A stretch of DNA of 64,000 bases from Psychrobacter sp. FDAARGOS_221 (GCF_002313155.2 NZ_NWFK02000001.1:620001-684000); one strand, 5' to 3'. Counted from the first letter of the stretch, positions 1 to 9,947 are shown. Numbers and translations are program-made. Notes: generated by a model not told the origin, from the letters alone.

Positions 1-1308
1 AGTCTTAGATAAGTCAATCTCTGCTGCATCAAGGGTCATCCCTTGCGACTTATGAATGGTAATTGCCCAAGCTAGGGTTAACGGGATTTGGGTATAACTG
101 GCAAGTATTTCACCATTTTCATCTTCAATCACCCACTCTTCAGGCTCAGCAATGACTTGTCGCCCTGTATTGAGCTTAATAATTGGGTAGCGATCAGTCG
201 ATACCGGCGCATCTGATTCTGTAGACTCTACTTCGTCGTCAGTGTCATCTTGATTGGTTAAGCTAGTATCAGTGGCAGCTTTTTGGTCTTTGGCAGCTTG
301 TAGCGCTGAGGACTTAATACTTGAGCTTTCTTTATCATCCGCCGCTTTAACACTACTCGTCTTTAATGGCTTAATGGTCGTAAACCCAACCAGCTCGCCC
401 ATGGTGCCGTTTGATACCCCAAGCTCAGTATTGTTCTTAATAAACATTACCTTAGCGCCAATTTTCAACGTGAGCTCATCACTGGTACGCACCGACTTTT
501 TAAGGGTTTCAACCAGTTTGTTATCACCATGCGCTATCGCGTGATAGGTTACGGTTTCACCAGATAGCTGCGCCAACTCATTTTCATTAATTTTGTTTAC
601 ATTGACGTTATGGGTGTATAACCGTGTACGATTGACGTCCACATCTTGATAAAAGGTATTTTGTAGTGCCAAGATAGCCTCTGCGGTAACCCCTTGATCG
701 CCACGTATCTGATTTAAAATGGCATCTAAAGTAATCTGCTGCTGAACATCCTTTGCCTGGTCATCCGCCTGCTGTCGATGCTGCTCTGTCAAATAACAGA
801 CCTTAAACCCAGCATCAAGCCAGGCTTCTGACATAAAGGCGAACTTATCTCTATTGCTTTCACCACGACTGCCTACTGGGGGTAACTGAAAGAAATCACC
901 CGCAGCGACCAATTGAATACCGCCAAAAGGCTTATCACTTTGACGTATGTGCTTTAATACCTGATTGACTAAGTTCAGCTGCTTAGCATGAAGCATAGAG
1001 ATTTCATCGATAATCAGAACCGATGTGCCTTGCAGCCTATCTTTTAGTATCTTTTTACGTGATAAATTAGACAGGTCACGTTCAGTAAGCTCATCTTTAA
1101 TACCAATGCCTGACCAACTGTGGATAGTTGTCCCATTCATATGGGTAGCAGCAATACCGGTACTGGCAGTCGTCGCTACCGGTACCCGTCTGGCTCTCAA
1201 ATAATGAATGTATTGATTTAAAGTGTAGGTTTTTCCTGAACCTGCTGAACCGGTTAAAAAAACATTTTTACCCGTTTTGAGAATATCCAAGGCGGTCGAT
1301 TGTTTCAT
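1..1308 (-). CDS. Pif1/RecD-like superfamily 1 DNA helicase (3' end outside window)
   Basis: ATP-dependent DNA helicase, partial. Reading from the ATG at 1306-1308, the protein opens MKQSTALDILKTGKNVFLTG and reaches a Walker A motif (GSAGSGKT) near residue 24. Further on are a Walker B stretch (VLIIDEISML) and a motif III-like AGDFFQLPPVGS. Near the window edge is the late SF1 motif TIHKSQGMTLDAAEIDLS, typical of Pif1/RecD2-type helicases. The frame is open to base 1, so about 436 residues are visible and the C-terminus is missing. Family members unwind DNA 5'-3' at forks or G-quadruplexes; the exact role here is not shown. The gene is followed on its upstream side by about 270 bp with no gene. 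Assignment to the Pif1 family is strong; the gene name is left open. Confidence 0.88.
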   Translation of the reverse strand, partial: MKQSTALDILKTGKNVFLTGSAGSGKTYTLNQYIHYLRARRVPVATTASTGIAATHMNGTTIHSWSGIGIKDELTERDLSNLSRKKILKDRLQGTSVLIIDEISMLHAKQLNLVNQVLKHIRQSDKPFGGIQLVAAGDFFQLPPVGSRGESNRDKFAFMSEAWLDAGFKVCYLTEQHRQQADDQAKDVQQQITLDAILNQIRGDQGVTAEAILALQNTFYQDVDVNRTRLYTHNVNVNKINENELAQLSGETVTYHAIAHGDNKLVETLKKSVRTSDELTLKIGAKVMFIKNNTELGVSNGTMGELVGFTTIKPLKTSSVKAADDKESSSIKSSALQAAKDQKAATDTSLTNQDDTDDEVESTESDAPVSTDRYPIIKLNTGRQVIAEPEEWVIEDENGEILASYTQIPLTLAWAITIHKSQGMTLDAAEIDLSKT

Positions 1309-1580
1309 GAGCGGGGTGTCTTATTAAAAGCAAGTGAACCTGACAAGGCAGAAATTTGTCTAACGTCAAATGCTATCGGCTACTCTATTCAAACCGTGTA
1401 ATAAGGTTTGATGTTAAGTGGCGATAGCATTCTGATATAGCGACGTATCTGAAATAGCATCCTGCCTGATATAGCAGGATGATAGTGCAAGTGATGATGT
1501 CTCTGCTAAGGGACTGTATATTATCAATCGTATTGAATCAAATATTTATTGAAATGCTAGATTCAAGTTGTCGATAAACG

Positions 1581-2309
1581 TTATGGCACCAGCTTATGGA
1601 AAGTCATAAAGCAGTTAGTACCTTTGGGATCAATACACCAACGCATTAGATTATTCTTAGGTTGATAATCAACGAAAGCCAATAAAGCTTCGCCAGCCTG
1701 ATCGACCTGAGTACCCGAACAGTCAGGCTTATTATTATCATAGCGGGTCGTAATGGCAATAATAGGTAGGCCTTCGTCTTGATGCTGGTACATATAATTG
1801 CTGTAGGTCCACTCTTCACCACTGGTGGTTACCAGTACATTATCAGCACCAAAGCTATAACGCTCGCGACACTGATTGGATGCAGCAACCGTTGCCGGTT
1901 GGATGGGCAGTGATTTTGCCTCTGGGTCGTATTGAGTTAAACCCGTACTACTCTTTTGACGATTATTGGTTTGATTATTATCTGCTTGTGCCTGACTGTT
2001 TTCCTGACTGGCTTGAACCTGCTTAGCGTGATCAATGATGTCTTGATCAACTCTATTTGCTTCTTGAATCGCTGCGATTAAATCTTGTAATTCCTGACTT
2101 TCTGACGCGTCTACAGACACACCGCCTGCTTTATTTTGGGCATCTGGTTTTGCAAAATCTGGGATTGCTTGTAAGTCGAGCTCCCATACGCCAGCAATTT
2201 CGGGGCTGACATGAGTGGTAATAACAGCCTGCTCTACATTGGCATTATCTGTAGAGAACGTAGCCATCACTGAAGCCAAAGTGACTGGAAGTATTGAAAG
2301 TGGTTCCAT
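1581..2309 (-). CDS. Hypothetical protein, 242 aa
   Basis: Not recognised. The start is supported by an AAGGAT ribosome binding site upstream of ATG 2307-2309. The N-terminus (MEPLSILPVTLASVMATFST) is hydrophobic enough to be a weak signal peptide, but there is no positively charged n-region, so export is uncertain. Residues about 90-125 form a Gln/Asn-rich low-complexity stretch. The C-terminal half (from about residue 145) looks like a compact beta-rich domain with four cysteines (near CRERYSFG, KPDCSG, MRWCID and GTNCFM), which would suit disulfides in the periplasm. It has no operon partner: the helicase lies downstream and tmm diverges upstream. Function unknown. Confidence 0.7.
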   Translation of the reverse strand: MEPLSILPVTLASVMATFSTDNANVEQAVITTHVSPEIAGVWELDLQAIPDFAKPDAQNKAGGVSVDASESQELQDLIAAIQEANRVDQDIIDHAKQVQASQENSQAQADNNQTNNRQKSSTGLTQYDPEAKSLPIQPATVAASNQCRERYSFGADNVLVTTSGEEWTYSNYMYQHQDEGLPIIAITTRYDNNKPDCSGTQVDQAGEALLAFVDYQPKNNLMRWCIDPKGTNCFMTFHKLVP

Positions 2310-2610
2310 ATTTTAGCCGTATCCTTTTTTGTATTTATAAGCAGATTAAGCAATTTTGGTTCACATAACAAGGGCACAAACGTTAAGTTTGGTTTATATG
2401 CGTCAAGTATTGTCGTTTATATGGATATTTAATCCGTTCTACATAAACATAGTTAATCAAAATACATATCATTGATAAAAATTATTTAACCAACTCTATT
2501 TTTCTATTACTATAATTCGTATGACTTGTAAGTCAACATATAAAATTGTTTTTAGATAAATGATATAGTCTTGCCTCGATTTGTTTACTTAAATTAAATA
2601 GGAGATAATT
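2310..2610. promoter_or_regulatory. Divergent intergenic region upstream of tmm
   Basis: About 300 bp, very AT-rich, with no plausible gene. It must hold the promoters of both the hypothetical gene to the left and tmm to the right. A TATAAT hexamer at 2511-2516 is a candidate tmm -10 box, but no convincing -35 box is visible at the usual spacing. A purine-rich Shine-Dalgarno AGGAGA ends about 6 bases before the tmm TTG start. Confidence 0.4.
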
Positions 2611-3984
2611 TTGAGTCATAAAAAGATCGCTATTTTAGGTGCAGGTCCTAGTGGTTTAGCTCAATTGCGTGCGTTTGAAGCCGCAAGAAAAGCAGGTATG
2701 AAGGACTTACCTGAAATCGTCTGTTATGAAAAACAAAACGCTGTTGGCGGTATGTGGAACTACAACTGGCGTACTGGTCTAGATAGAAATGGTGAGCCAG
2801 TACATGGCAGTATGTACCGCTATCTTTGGTCAAATGGTCCAAAAGAATGTTTAGAATTTGCTGACTATTCATTTGAAGAGCACTTCGGTGCCCCTATCCC
2901 TTCTTATCCGCCTCGCGAAGTGTTACGTGACTATATTATGGGGCGTCTAGAAAAACAAGATATTAATAAATATATTCGCTTCGAATGCCCAGTACGTTGG
3001 GTTACCTTTGATGACGAAACTAAGAAGTTTACCGTCACTGTGATGGATCACAAAAAAGGCGAACAAGAAACCAATGAGTTCGACCATGTGATTGTCGCGA
3101 CTGGCCACTTCTCTACCCCAAATATGCCTTACTTTGAAGGCCTAGAAAAATATACTGGCCGTGTTCTACATGCGCATGACTTCCGTGACGCGCTAGAGTT
3201 TGAAGGTCAAGATATCCTGCTAATCGGTAGTAGCTATTCTGCTGAAGACATCGGTACTCAGTGCTATAAATATGGCACAAAATCGGTCACTATCAGCTAT
3301 CGCACACAACCCTTAGGCTATGATTGGCCAGAAGGCATTTCAGAAAAACCACTGGTGACTCACTTTGAAAATGACGTGGCACACTTCTCTGATGGCACTA
3401 GCCAAAGATATGATGCGGTCATCATGTGTACCGGTTACCTATTCCACTTCCCATTCTTACCAGATGAGCTGCGCTTACAGACACACAACTGCTTGTATCC
3501 AGCTAACTTGTATAAAGGTATTTTCTGGCAGCCTAACCCACAGCTTATTTACTTAGGCATGCAAGATCAGTACTTTACCTTTAATATGTTCGATGCCCAA
3601 GCTTGGTACGCACGTGATGTTATCTTAGGTAAAATTGAATTACCTGATTTAGAAACGCGTCAAAAAGATGAGCAACACTGGTTAGAACGTCATGAAAAAC
3701 TAAGCAATGCTGAAGAAGAAATCGACTTCCAAGCCAGCTATATTCGTGACTTATATGATGCAACAGATTACCCTGAGTTTGAAGTTGAAAAACAAGGGGA
3801 AATCTTCAAGCAGTGGAAGAAGGATAAGAAAAAAGGCATCATGACCTTCCGTGAAAAATCTTACCGCTCAACCTTAACTGGTACGATGGCGCCATCTCTA
3901 CCTAAACCATGGCTGAAGATTATGGACGACTCGTTAGAGCACTTCTTAAACATTACGCTGGAGAAGCCCTCTCGCTCAGCTTAA
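2611..3984 (+). CDS. tmm: Trimethylamine monooxygenase (flavin-containing monooxygenase)
   Basis: FAD- and NADPH-dependent monooxygenase that oxidises trimethylamine to trimethylamine N-oxide; family members also convert indole to indigo. The 457-residue protein has the N-terminal FAD Rossmann motif GAGPSG (residues 10-15) and the signature block VHGSMYRYLWSNGPKECLEF. A second Rossmann motif GSSYSAEDIG (about 207-216) binds NADPH, and the FMO identifying motif is seen around HAHDFRDALEF. The alignment I recall with the Methylophaga bacterial FMO is close along the whole length, including MTFRxxSYRSxxTGTMAP at the C-terminus. Translation starts at TTG 2611, chosen because AGGAGA lies just upstream and the Rossmann fold begins at once. 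It is monocistronic, with its own terminator; no trimethylamine-oxide demethylase gene (tdm) lies beside it. Confidence 0.93.
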   Translation: MSHKKIAILGAGPSGLAQLRAFEAARKAGMKDLPEIVCYEKQNAVGGMWNYNWRTGLDRNGEPVHGSMYRYLWSNGPKECLEFADYSFEEHFGAPIPSYPPREVLRDYIMGRLEKQDINKYIRFECPVRWVTFDDETKKFTVTVMDHKKGEQETNEFDHVIVATGHFSTPNMPYFEGLEKYTGRVLHAHDFRDALEFEGQDILLIGSSYSAEDIGTQCYKYGTKSVTISYRTQPLGYDWPEGISEKPLVTHFENDVAHFSDGTSQRYDAVIMCTGYLFHFPFLPDELRLQTHNCLYPANLYKGIFWQPNPQLIYLGMQDQYFTFNMFDAQAWYARDVILGKIELPDLETRQKDEQHWLERHEKLSNAEEEIDFQASYIRDLYDATDYPEFEVEKQGEIFKQWKKDKKKGIMTFREKSYRSTLTGTMAPSLPKPWLKIMDDSLEHFLNITLEKPSRSA

Positions 3985-4021
3985 TCGTTGCTATATAACG
4001 ATTGGCTTTATCTAAGCGTTA

Positions 4022-4057
4022 AAAAAGGCCAAGCAGCTATCGTTGCTTGGCCTTTTT
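4022..4057 (+). terminator. Rho-independent terminator of tmm
   Basis: A perfect 14-bp stem (4022-4035 with 4044-4057), containing GGCCAAGCA and its complement, with an 8-base loop and a T run. It is 38 bp after the tmm stop. The A run on the left arm means it may also work for the convergent metallohydrolase gene. Confidence 0.88.
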
Positions 4058-4170
4058 AATGGCAGTTTGATAAGGCTGTTGACGTCTATCGTGTAAATAA
4101 ATTGCTATAAACGCTTAGGCTATTTTAGCTTAAACTGTTTTGTTTTGGTTCATAATTAAATGATTAACGT

Positions 4171-4938
4171 CTATAAATTTGGCTTAGGCCGTTTAAACCA
4201 CCAAAACAATTTATGCTCTATGGTCGCCTTCACGGTAACAGGACGCTCTGGCACTCTTTGTATCAACTGATCAAACACTTCAGGCTCGACATACTTAGCA
4301 CCGCCATGGGCCATCATCACCTGCTCTGGGTTTAACTGTTTTACACGTTTTAGCGATTCACGGTAAACCTGAGGCAAATAAATAGGCACAGGAGCGACAA
4401 ATTTATGGCGCAATTTGATAATTAAATCAGCGGTATAGATACGCTGTGTTTGTGGGTGATATAAAGACAGGTCGCGATCGGTATGCCCAGCGGTTACCAA
4501 TACCTGCCAGTCTTCAAAATGTGGCAGCCTTTGGCCATCTACCACTGTGATGTCTGGGGTTAAATGAGCTGGATACCACAAACGTTTAGTCGGACGACCT
4601 AAGCGCCTAGCGACCCAATACGCCAAGCTGGTATCAATAAAATGCATCACCCGTCCGCCGACACCGGCATACCATTGGTTTGACTTATCACTGGAGACAA
4701 TTTGACAGCCGGTCGCTTGCCGAAACAACAGCGCCCCACCGGCATGATCAGCATGCATGTGGGTGACCACCACTTTTAAATCAGTAATGGGCCGCTGCAA
4801 GGTATGCTTGATATAGTCTAATACTAAAGGCACATCAGGGCGGCAACACCCATCCAGTAACAGTAGTTTGTCAGGATATACCGCCAAATAAATGGATTGT
4901 ATGTGACCCTCAAGCTGCACAATCTCCGTTAAGCTCAT
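4171..4938 (-). CDS. MBL-fold metallo-hydrolase
   Basis: Metallo-beta-lactamase-fold hydrolase of 255 residues, probably binding two zinc ions. The metal motif HMHADHAGG (HxHxDH) is near residues 60-68. A later histidine in TAGHTDRD and the Asp in YTADLI are positioned as the third and fourth metal-ligand motifs. The start ATG at 4938 has AAAGGAAA upstream. The C-terminus is basic and aromatic (EHKLFWWFKRPKPNL). The substrate cannot be read from the sequence; glyoxalase II-like, lactonase and other esterase activities occur in this fold. It is convergent with tmm and apparently a single-gene unit. Confidence 0.85.
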   Translation of the reverse strand: MSLTEIVQLEGHIQSIYLAVYPDKLLLLDGCCRPDVPLVLDYIKHTLQRPITDLKVVVTHMHADHAGGALLFRQATGCQIVSSDKSNQWYAGVGGRVMHFIDTSLAYWVARRLGRPTKRLWYPAHLTPDITVVDGQRLPHFEDWQVLVTAGHTDRDLSLYHPQTQRIYTADLIIKLRHKFVAPVPIYLPQVYRESLKRVKQLNPEQVMMAHGGAKYVEPEVFDQLIQRVPERPVTVKATIEHKLFWWFKRPKPNL

Positions 4939-5144
4939 CGAATTTCCTTTTCGCTTTAAACAACCATCTATAATATCACACCCTAAATTTATGATGCCAA
5001 CTCAAGTACATAAGTCACTCAAGTAAATAAGTACAGTAGATTAAGTATAGTGGCTGTTTGACCTTAACTTTAATCTTAATATTGTTGTATGACTAACAGA
5101 TAACTTCCCTGTCACATCTGTTTAATAGCCATTACTAAAAGCAA

Positions 5145-5837
5145 TTAGCCCATACCCAGTTCAATTAAGCTGGCATTACCGCCAATCGCTGTGGTATTGA
5201 CCGTCTTAACGCGCTCTGTGGTAAAGCGTTCAATATATTCAGGCTCAAACATCTCATGGCAGCCTGCCATATCGGTTACCGCAACTAATTGGGTAATAAT
5301 ACCATCTGACTGAGCCAATTCTTGACCCACTTCAACGGCTTCATCTAGGCTACCGACCAAGCCAACAACAGCCAAACGGTAAATATGCAATAACGTCACC
5401 AGCTCTGCATCATTGGCCGTACTCATCACCCCTTCTAATACGCCTGCCTGCTGCAAGATAGTGATGGCCTGATCACATAGTGCTTCATCGCGTTGATAGC
5501 GCAAAATAACTTCGTTACCTGCCAGTAGCGCCGCAACCAATTGTCCCAAAACTGGAACAGAATCGGCTTGGTCTGTACCCACAATCATTACTTTACCGCG
5601 TGGCGCAAAATATAAATCATTGGTCTCACCAGTCGCACCAGACAGTCTATTGATCTGATCTAAGTGCTCAGCCTGATTTAAAATATGGGTAAATAAACGC
5701 TGTGCTTTGTCGGGGTTGCTGGTAATGGCTGCCAGTTTGCGACAGGCTTCAGTCAAAATAATACTACGCTGCACCGCCTCCATCGCACCCCAAGTTTCAC
5801 AGTGCTGTTGTTGGTTGTCTCTAAATATCTGTGTCAT
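5145..5837 (-). CDS. Stand-alone homologue of the PutA C-terminal domain
   Basis: A 230-residue protein matching the C-terminal, ALDH-superfamily-like domain of long PutA enzymes. The block SGATGETNDLYFAPRGKVMI corresponds to the GPTGERN...PRG segment of long PutAs, and the C-terminal VNTTAIGGNASLIELG to the conserved end of long PutA. The domain in long PutAs is non-catalytic and caps the substrate-channelling tunnel. Here it is encoded separately, 54 bp downstream of the putA stop, with its own AAGGA ribosome binding site and ATG. That argues for a real separate gene in a two-gene operon, not a sequencing error. It probably associates with PutA in trans (inference). It contains no ALDH catalytic Cys motif. 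Confidence 0.75.
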   Translation of the reverse strand: MTQIFRDNQQQHCETWGAMEAVQRSIILTEACRKLAAITSNPDKAQRLFTHILNQAEHLDQINRLSGATGETNDLYFAPRGKVMIVGTDQADSVPVLGQLVAALLAGNEVILRYQRDEALCDQAITILQQAGVLEGVMSTANDAELVTLLHIYRLAVVGLVGSLDEAVEVGQELAQSDGIITQLVAVTDMAGCHEMFEPEYIERFTTERVKTVNTTAIGGNASLIELGMG

Positions 5838-5891
5838 GTGTGATCCTTAAATTTTTGGATTATCCATAATTTGTTTGTTCGTTAACCGTGC

Positions 5892-8800
5892 TTAAACGTT
5901 TTGCCACTTAGTCAAGCGCGCCACATAATGTGGGCCACCCGCTTTCGGACCGGTACCAGACAAACCACTACCACCAAACGGCTGCTCATTGACAATGGCA
6001 CCAATTTGGTTGCGGTTAATATAGGTATTACCGACTTTAGCACGGCTTTCGATATGGTCAGCGGCCGCTTCAATACGGCTATGAATACCTAAGGTTAATC
6101 CATATCCAGTGGCGTTAATTTCATCAATCAACTCATCAAGCTTGCTGGCTTTGTAGCGCACGATATGCATGATAGGACCAAAGTGCTCACCGCCAATCAC
6201 GTCAATGGACTTAACCTCAATCGCTGTTGGCATCACGAAGGTACTGTTGCTTAGCTTATCGGCACTTTCAGCGCTGATTGGGGTTTGTGCAATCACACGG
6301 GCACGGGGGTCTTTTCGCATCGCTTCAATGTGGGCGCGTAGACCTTTTTGAGCATCTCTATCAATCACTGGACCGACATCGGTAGACACTTGCGTTGGGT
6401 TGCCCACTTTTAGCTCGGCCATATTGCCTTTTAATAGCTCAATGACGTTGTCAGCAATGTCTTCTTGCAAGCATAAGATACGGCAAGCTGAACAGCGCTG
6501 ACCCGCTGAACCAAAGGCTGATAATACAGCATCCTTCACCACTTGCTCAGGCAATGCGGTTGAGTCCACAATCATGGCATTTTGACCACCGGTTTCAGCA
6601 ATTAACACTGGTAAATCAGCGTTGGCCGCCGACGCCTTTCTACCGTCATATAGAGAGCGGTTAATCAGCTGCGCAGTTTGAGTTGAACCAGTAAAGATAA
6701 CCCCATCAATCTGATTAGACGCAGTCAATGCACCACCGACTTCACCGGCACCGGTGACGAACTGCAATGCATAGCCAGGCACACCGGCTTGATACATCAG
6801 CTGTACTGCAAAGTAAGCTATTAAGCTGGTTTGCTCAGCTGGCTTGGCCACAACGGTATTGCCTGCCGCCAATGCGCCCATAATCTGACCGGTATAAATA
6901 GCCAATGGGAAGTTCCATGGGCTAATACAGACTAAAGTACCGCGTGCTGCACGTTTTTGGGTAACTTGATTACCAGACAGATCGGTAAAGCTGTTGGTCT
7001 CTTCGCTTAAGCGCTCTGCTTCATCGGCATAGTAACGGCAGAAGTCAACCGCTTCACGTACCTCATCGATACTGTCTTGCATGGTCTTGCCCGCTTCTTT
7101 GTGACACATAGCCACCAGCTGTGCATAGTTGTCTTCATAAACGTCAGCAACACGGCGTAAAATACTGGCACGCTCACTGACATCAATGCCTTGCCACTGC
7201 TGCTGCCCTGCTACCGCTTGCTCAATGGCTTGCTTAGCAACGTCTGCATTGGCGTAGGTCACTTCGCCTACTTTGACATCATGGCTCCAAGGTGCATACA
7301 CCTCAATGGCCTCTAGATTGTTATCTTTAACATTCACTTGTTCGCCGTTAATAACTGACGTCGCGGTCCAAGTGTCGCTTAAATGGCCATCAATAGCGGT
7401 TTTGAACGGTTGCCACTGTGAGTCAACAAAGATATTAGGACCGAAGCTGGCTTTTCTGTCGCCATAGATATCCAGTGGCATCTTGATACGCTCATTATGC
7501 AGCGTGGCATGGCTGGTCAGCTTGTCATAAGGATGCACCGTCAGCTCGCTAATCGGATAGCTTTTATCAAGCAGCTGATGCACAAATGAACTGTTGGCGC
7601 CGTTTTCTAGCAGGCGGCGTACCAAGTACGGCAGCAAGTCTTTGTGTGCCCCTACTGGCGCATAAATACGAACCGGAATGTTATAAGCGGCTAAGATATG
7701 ATCATACAGTGCATCACCCATACCATGCAGACGCTGGAACTCAAAGTCTCTGTGTGGACTCATGGTCATCACTGTCGATAAGGTATGCGCGTTATGAGTG
7801 GCAAATTGTGGCCATAACACACCACGCACTTGCTCGGTTAATAAGAAGCGCGCACAAGCAAGATAAGCCACATCCGTGCCTTCTTTACGCGTCCATACCG
7901 GATAGCCGGTAATGCCTTTTTGCTGCGCTAATTTAATCTCATAGTCCCAGTAAGCGCCTTTTACCAGACGTACTGGAATACGGTCGCCCACTTCTTTGGC
8001 CAAGCTTGCCAGCCAAGTTAGCACTGCCAGTGCGCGCTTAGAGTAGCCTTGTACGACCAGACCTAGACCATCCCAATCTTGAGTCATAATATCGCGGTAC
8101 AAAGACTCAAATAATTTTAATGACACTTCTAAGCGGTCTGCTTCTTCCGCATCAATACTAATATCGACATCAACATCACGTGCCGCTTCAATTAACAAAA
8201 TACAACGCTGACGCAATAGGCCTAAAACTTGGTCGATTTGAGTCGCTTCATAACGCGGGTGTAATGCCGACAGCTTAATAGACACTGATGGCTTAGGCAT
8301 ACCAGGCTTAACCTGAATATTTGCAGCTGACTTAATGGCATGTAGATAGTCACTAAAGTACTTTTCTGCATCCTTATGAGTGACCGCCGCTTCACCAAGC
8401 ATATCAAATGAGTAGGTATAGCCTTTATCACGGTAAGGTTGGCTATTTTGACGGGCCTGCTCGATGGTTTCACCCAGTACAAACTGATGGCCCATAATTT
8501 TCATCGCACGCTGCATCGCGCTACGAATTACTGGCTCACCCATCTTTTTGGTCATACGATCCAAAAAGCCAGCGGCGGTTGTTTTTTTATCAATACTGAC
8601 CACACGGCCGGTCATCATCAGACCCCAAGTTGAGGCATTGACGATAAATCCATTGTCATCTTTAAGATGCTTTTTCCAATCGGCAACGCTCATTTTATCG
8701 GCAATAAGCGCATCGGCAGTGGCATTATCAGGAACACGAATCAAGGCTTCGGCCAGACTCATCAATAAGATACCTTCTTGCGTATCTAGGCTGTATTCTA

Positions 8801-9086
8801 ATAACAGCGAGTCCACCATTTTGACCGCTTTGTCATTGTTACGCACATGCTCAACTAAGCTTGCGGTTTGATCAGCAGCGGCTTGTCTTTCATCGACACC
8901 TTGGCTCACTTGCGGCTCTGCCAGTGGCAATAGCTCGCCTAACCAAGCATCTTCATCGGCGCTATATAAAGGGGATATGAGTTTAAATAGCTCTTTAGAC
9001 GGCTTGTCGATATAACTCGGATCTAGCACCTGTTGCGGTGAGAATTGAATTGGGTTTTGCGGGTAGAATGGGTTATTAAAACTCAT
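5892..9086 (-). CDS. putA: Bifunctional proline dehydrogenase / L-glutamate gamma-semialdehyde dehydrogenase
   Basis: Peripheral membrane flavoenzyme that oxidises proline to glutamate in two steps, feeding electrons to the quinone pool and to NAD+. The 1064 residues comprise an alpha-domain, then a proline dehydrogenase barrel with DISIDAEEADRLEVSL and VRLVKGAYWDYEIKLAQ. A P5C dehydrogenase domain follows, with the ISPWNFPLAIYTGQ cofactor motif and the catalytic Cys in SAGQRCSACR. It lacks the N-terminal ribbon-helix-helix DNA-binding domain of E. coli PutA, so it should not self-repress. It ends right after the ALDH domain (AGGPHYVARLTKWQNV); the usual extra C-terminal domain is the next gene. 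The start ATG at 9086 has a TGGAGAT ribosome binding site. Confidence 0.95.
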   Translation of the reverse strand: MSFNNPFYPQNPIQFSPQQVLDPSYIDKPSKELFKLISPLYSADEDAWLGELLPLAEPQVSQGVDERQAAADQTASLVEHVRNNDKAVKMVDSLLLEYSLDTQEGILLMSLAEALIRVPDNATADALIADKMSVADWKKHLKDDNGFIVNASTWGLMMTGRVVSIDKKTTAAGFLDRMTKKMGEPVIRSAMQRAMKIMGHQFVLGETIEQARQNSQPYRDKGYTYSFDMLGEAAVTHKDAEKYFSDYLHAIKSAANIQVKPGMPKPSVSIKLSALHPRYEATQIDQVLGLLRQRCILLIEAARDVDVDISIDAEEADRLEVSLKLFESLYRDIMTQDWDGLGLVVQGYSKRALAVLTWLASLAKEVGDRIPVRLVKGAYWDYEIKLAQQKGITGYPVWTRKEGTDVAYLACARFLLTEQVRGVLWPQFATHNAHTLSTVMTMSPHRDFEFQRLHGMGDALYDHILAAYNIPVRIYAPVGAHKDLLPYLVRRLLENGANSSFVHQLLDKSYPISELTVHPYDKLTSHATLHNERIKMPLDIYGDRKASFGPNIFVDSQWQPFKTAIDGHLSDTWTATSVINGEQVNVKDNNLEAIEVYAPWSHDVKVGEVTYANADVAKQAIEQAVAGQQQWQGIDVSERASILRRVADVYEDNYAQLVAMCHKEAGKTMQDSIDEVREAVDFCRYYADEAERLSEETNSFTDLSGNQVTQKRAARGTLVCISPWNFPLAIYTGQIMGALAAGNTVVAKPAEQTSLIAYFAVQLMYQAGVPGYALQFVTGAGEVGGALTASNQIDGVIFTGSTQTAQLINRSLYDGRKASAANADLPVLIAETGGQNAMIVDSTALPEQVVKDAVLSAFGSAGQRCSACRILCLQEDIADNVIELLKGNMAELKVGNPTQVSTDVGPVIDRDAQKGLRAHIEAMRKDPRARVIAQTPISAESADKLSNSTFVMPTAIEVKSIDVIGGEHFGPIMHIVRYKASKLDELIDEINATGYGLTLGIHSRIEAAADHIESRAKVGNTYINRNQIGAIVNEQPFGGSGLSGTGPKAGGPHYVARLTKWQNV

Positions 9087-9947
9087 ATCATCTCCATTGA
9101 TAATTTAAATAGATAACGAAATATAGGAATAAAAAAACAAGGTAATCAAATAATTAACAGCCGAGTTTATGGTTTGTCATTTATTGGCACAGGGTCAGCA
9201 CGAAATTTGCGAATCATTGGCAAATCAGCAGGCTTAATGATTAAAATATTAAATATCACTATAGACTGCATAAGCGTGTCATTAAAGGAAGGATAAGTAT
9301 CTACAATGTTAAAACAACACATTGTAAACCGAGCTTAATTATAAGACGGCTGCTAAGGAGGACGTATTACTACTAACAAAGATTTGCTATCAATTGTTAT
9401 TATCAAATAGCGCATGGCATCTGTTAAATACAGAAGCGGTTTACTATTGAAATTTAATATCAATTGGGCAGAATTAATGTAAATATAAAGCGGTCAAAAA
9501 CAGTAGCAAGTCCAAGCCATCGTCTAATAATGTCACCATCCTCGAACAAAACACTTTCGAAAAAACGGTTTAAAAAACCAACGACAAACTCACTAATGCC
9601 TTCTTCTTTGATTGATACTGACTTCAGTGAAACAGAACGTTTGACTGAGGATGTCAGTTAAAGAAAAACCTCTACGGCGTTGATTGAGGTTATGAGCTTG
9701 ATGGATGAATATTAGCACACTCATCGGCCGTTAGACTATAGGCTAACTGTATCAAAGCATAAAAAATTAGAGTCTATAAACAAGACATTAAACAGGCTAT
9801 TAAATAAGCCACTAAATAAACATAAGACAAGCCAATAATTTAATCTTTAATTATCAATAAACTAGGCAATAAAAAAGCTGATAAAAACCTAAGTCTTTAT
9901 CAGCTCTACACCATATGCGATTACTTCATTTATGGCTTATAAACACA
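9087..9947. other. Gene-free region between putA and the purine permease
   Basis: About 860 bp. It contains the putA upstream region on the right of putA, and the terminator of the permease gene at its far end. A 65-codon plus-strand frame at 9464-9661 (TTG start, no ribosome binding site, basic/Ser-rich product) is not convincing as a gene. Nothing else recognised. Confidence 0.4.
9876..9905 (-). terminator. Rho-independent terminator of the purine permease gene
   Basis: A perfect 10-bp stem, AGCTGATAAA with TTTATCAGCT, and a 10-base loop. On the minus strand it is followed by a run of six T (the A run at 9870-9876 on the plus strand). It sits about 40 bp after the stop at 9948. Confidence 0.85.

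Noticed and set aside
5838..5891. A sequencing frameshift as the reason for the split putA
   Set aside because: The gap holds a clean stop, a spacer, a good ribosome binding site and an ATG; no single shift would fuse the frames smoothly. It stays possible only as an ancient mutation.
9464..9661. 65-codon plus-strand frame between putA and the purine permease
   Set aside because: TTG start without a ribosome binding site, biased Ser/Lys/Thr composition, no recognisable domain.
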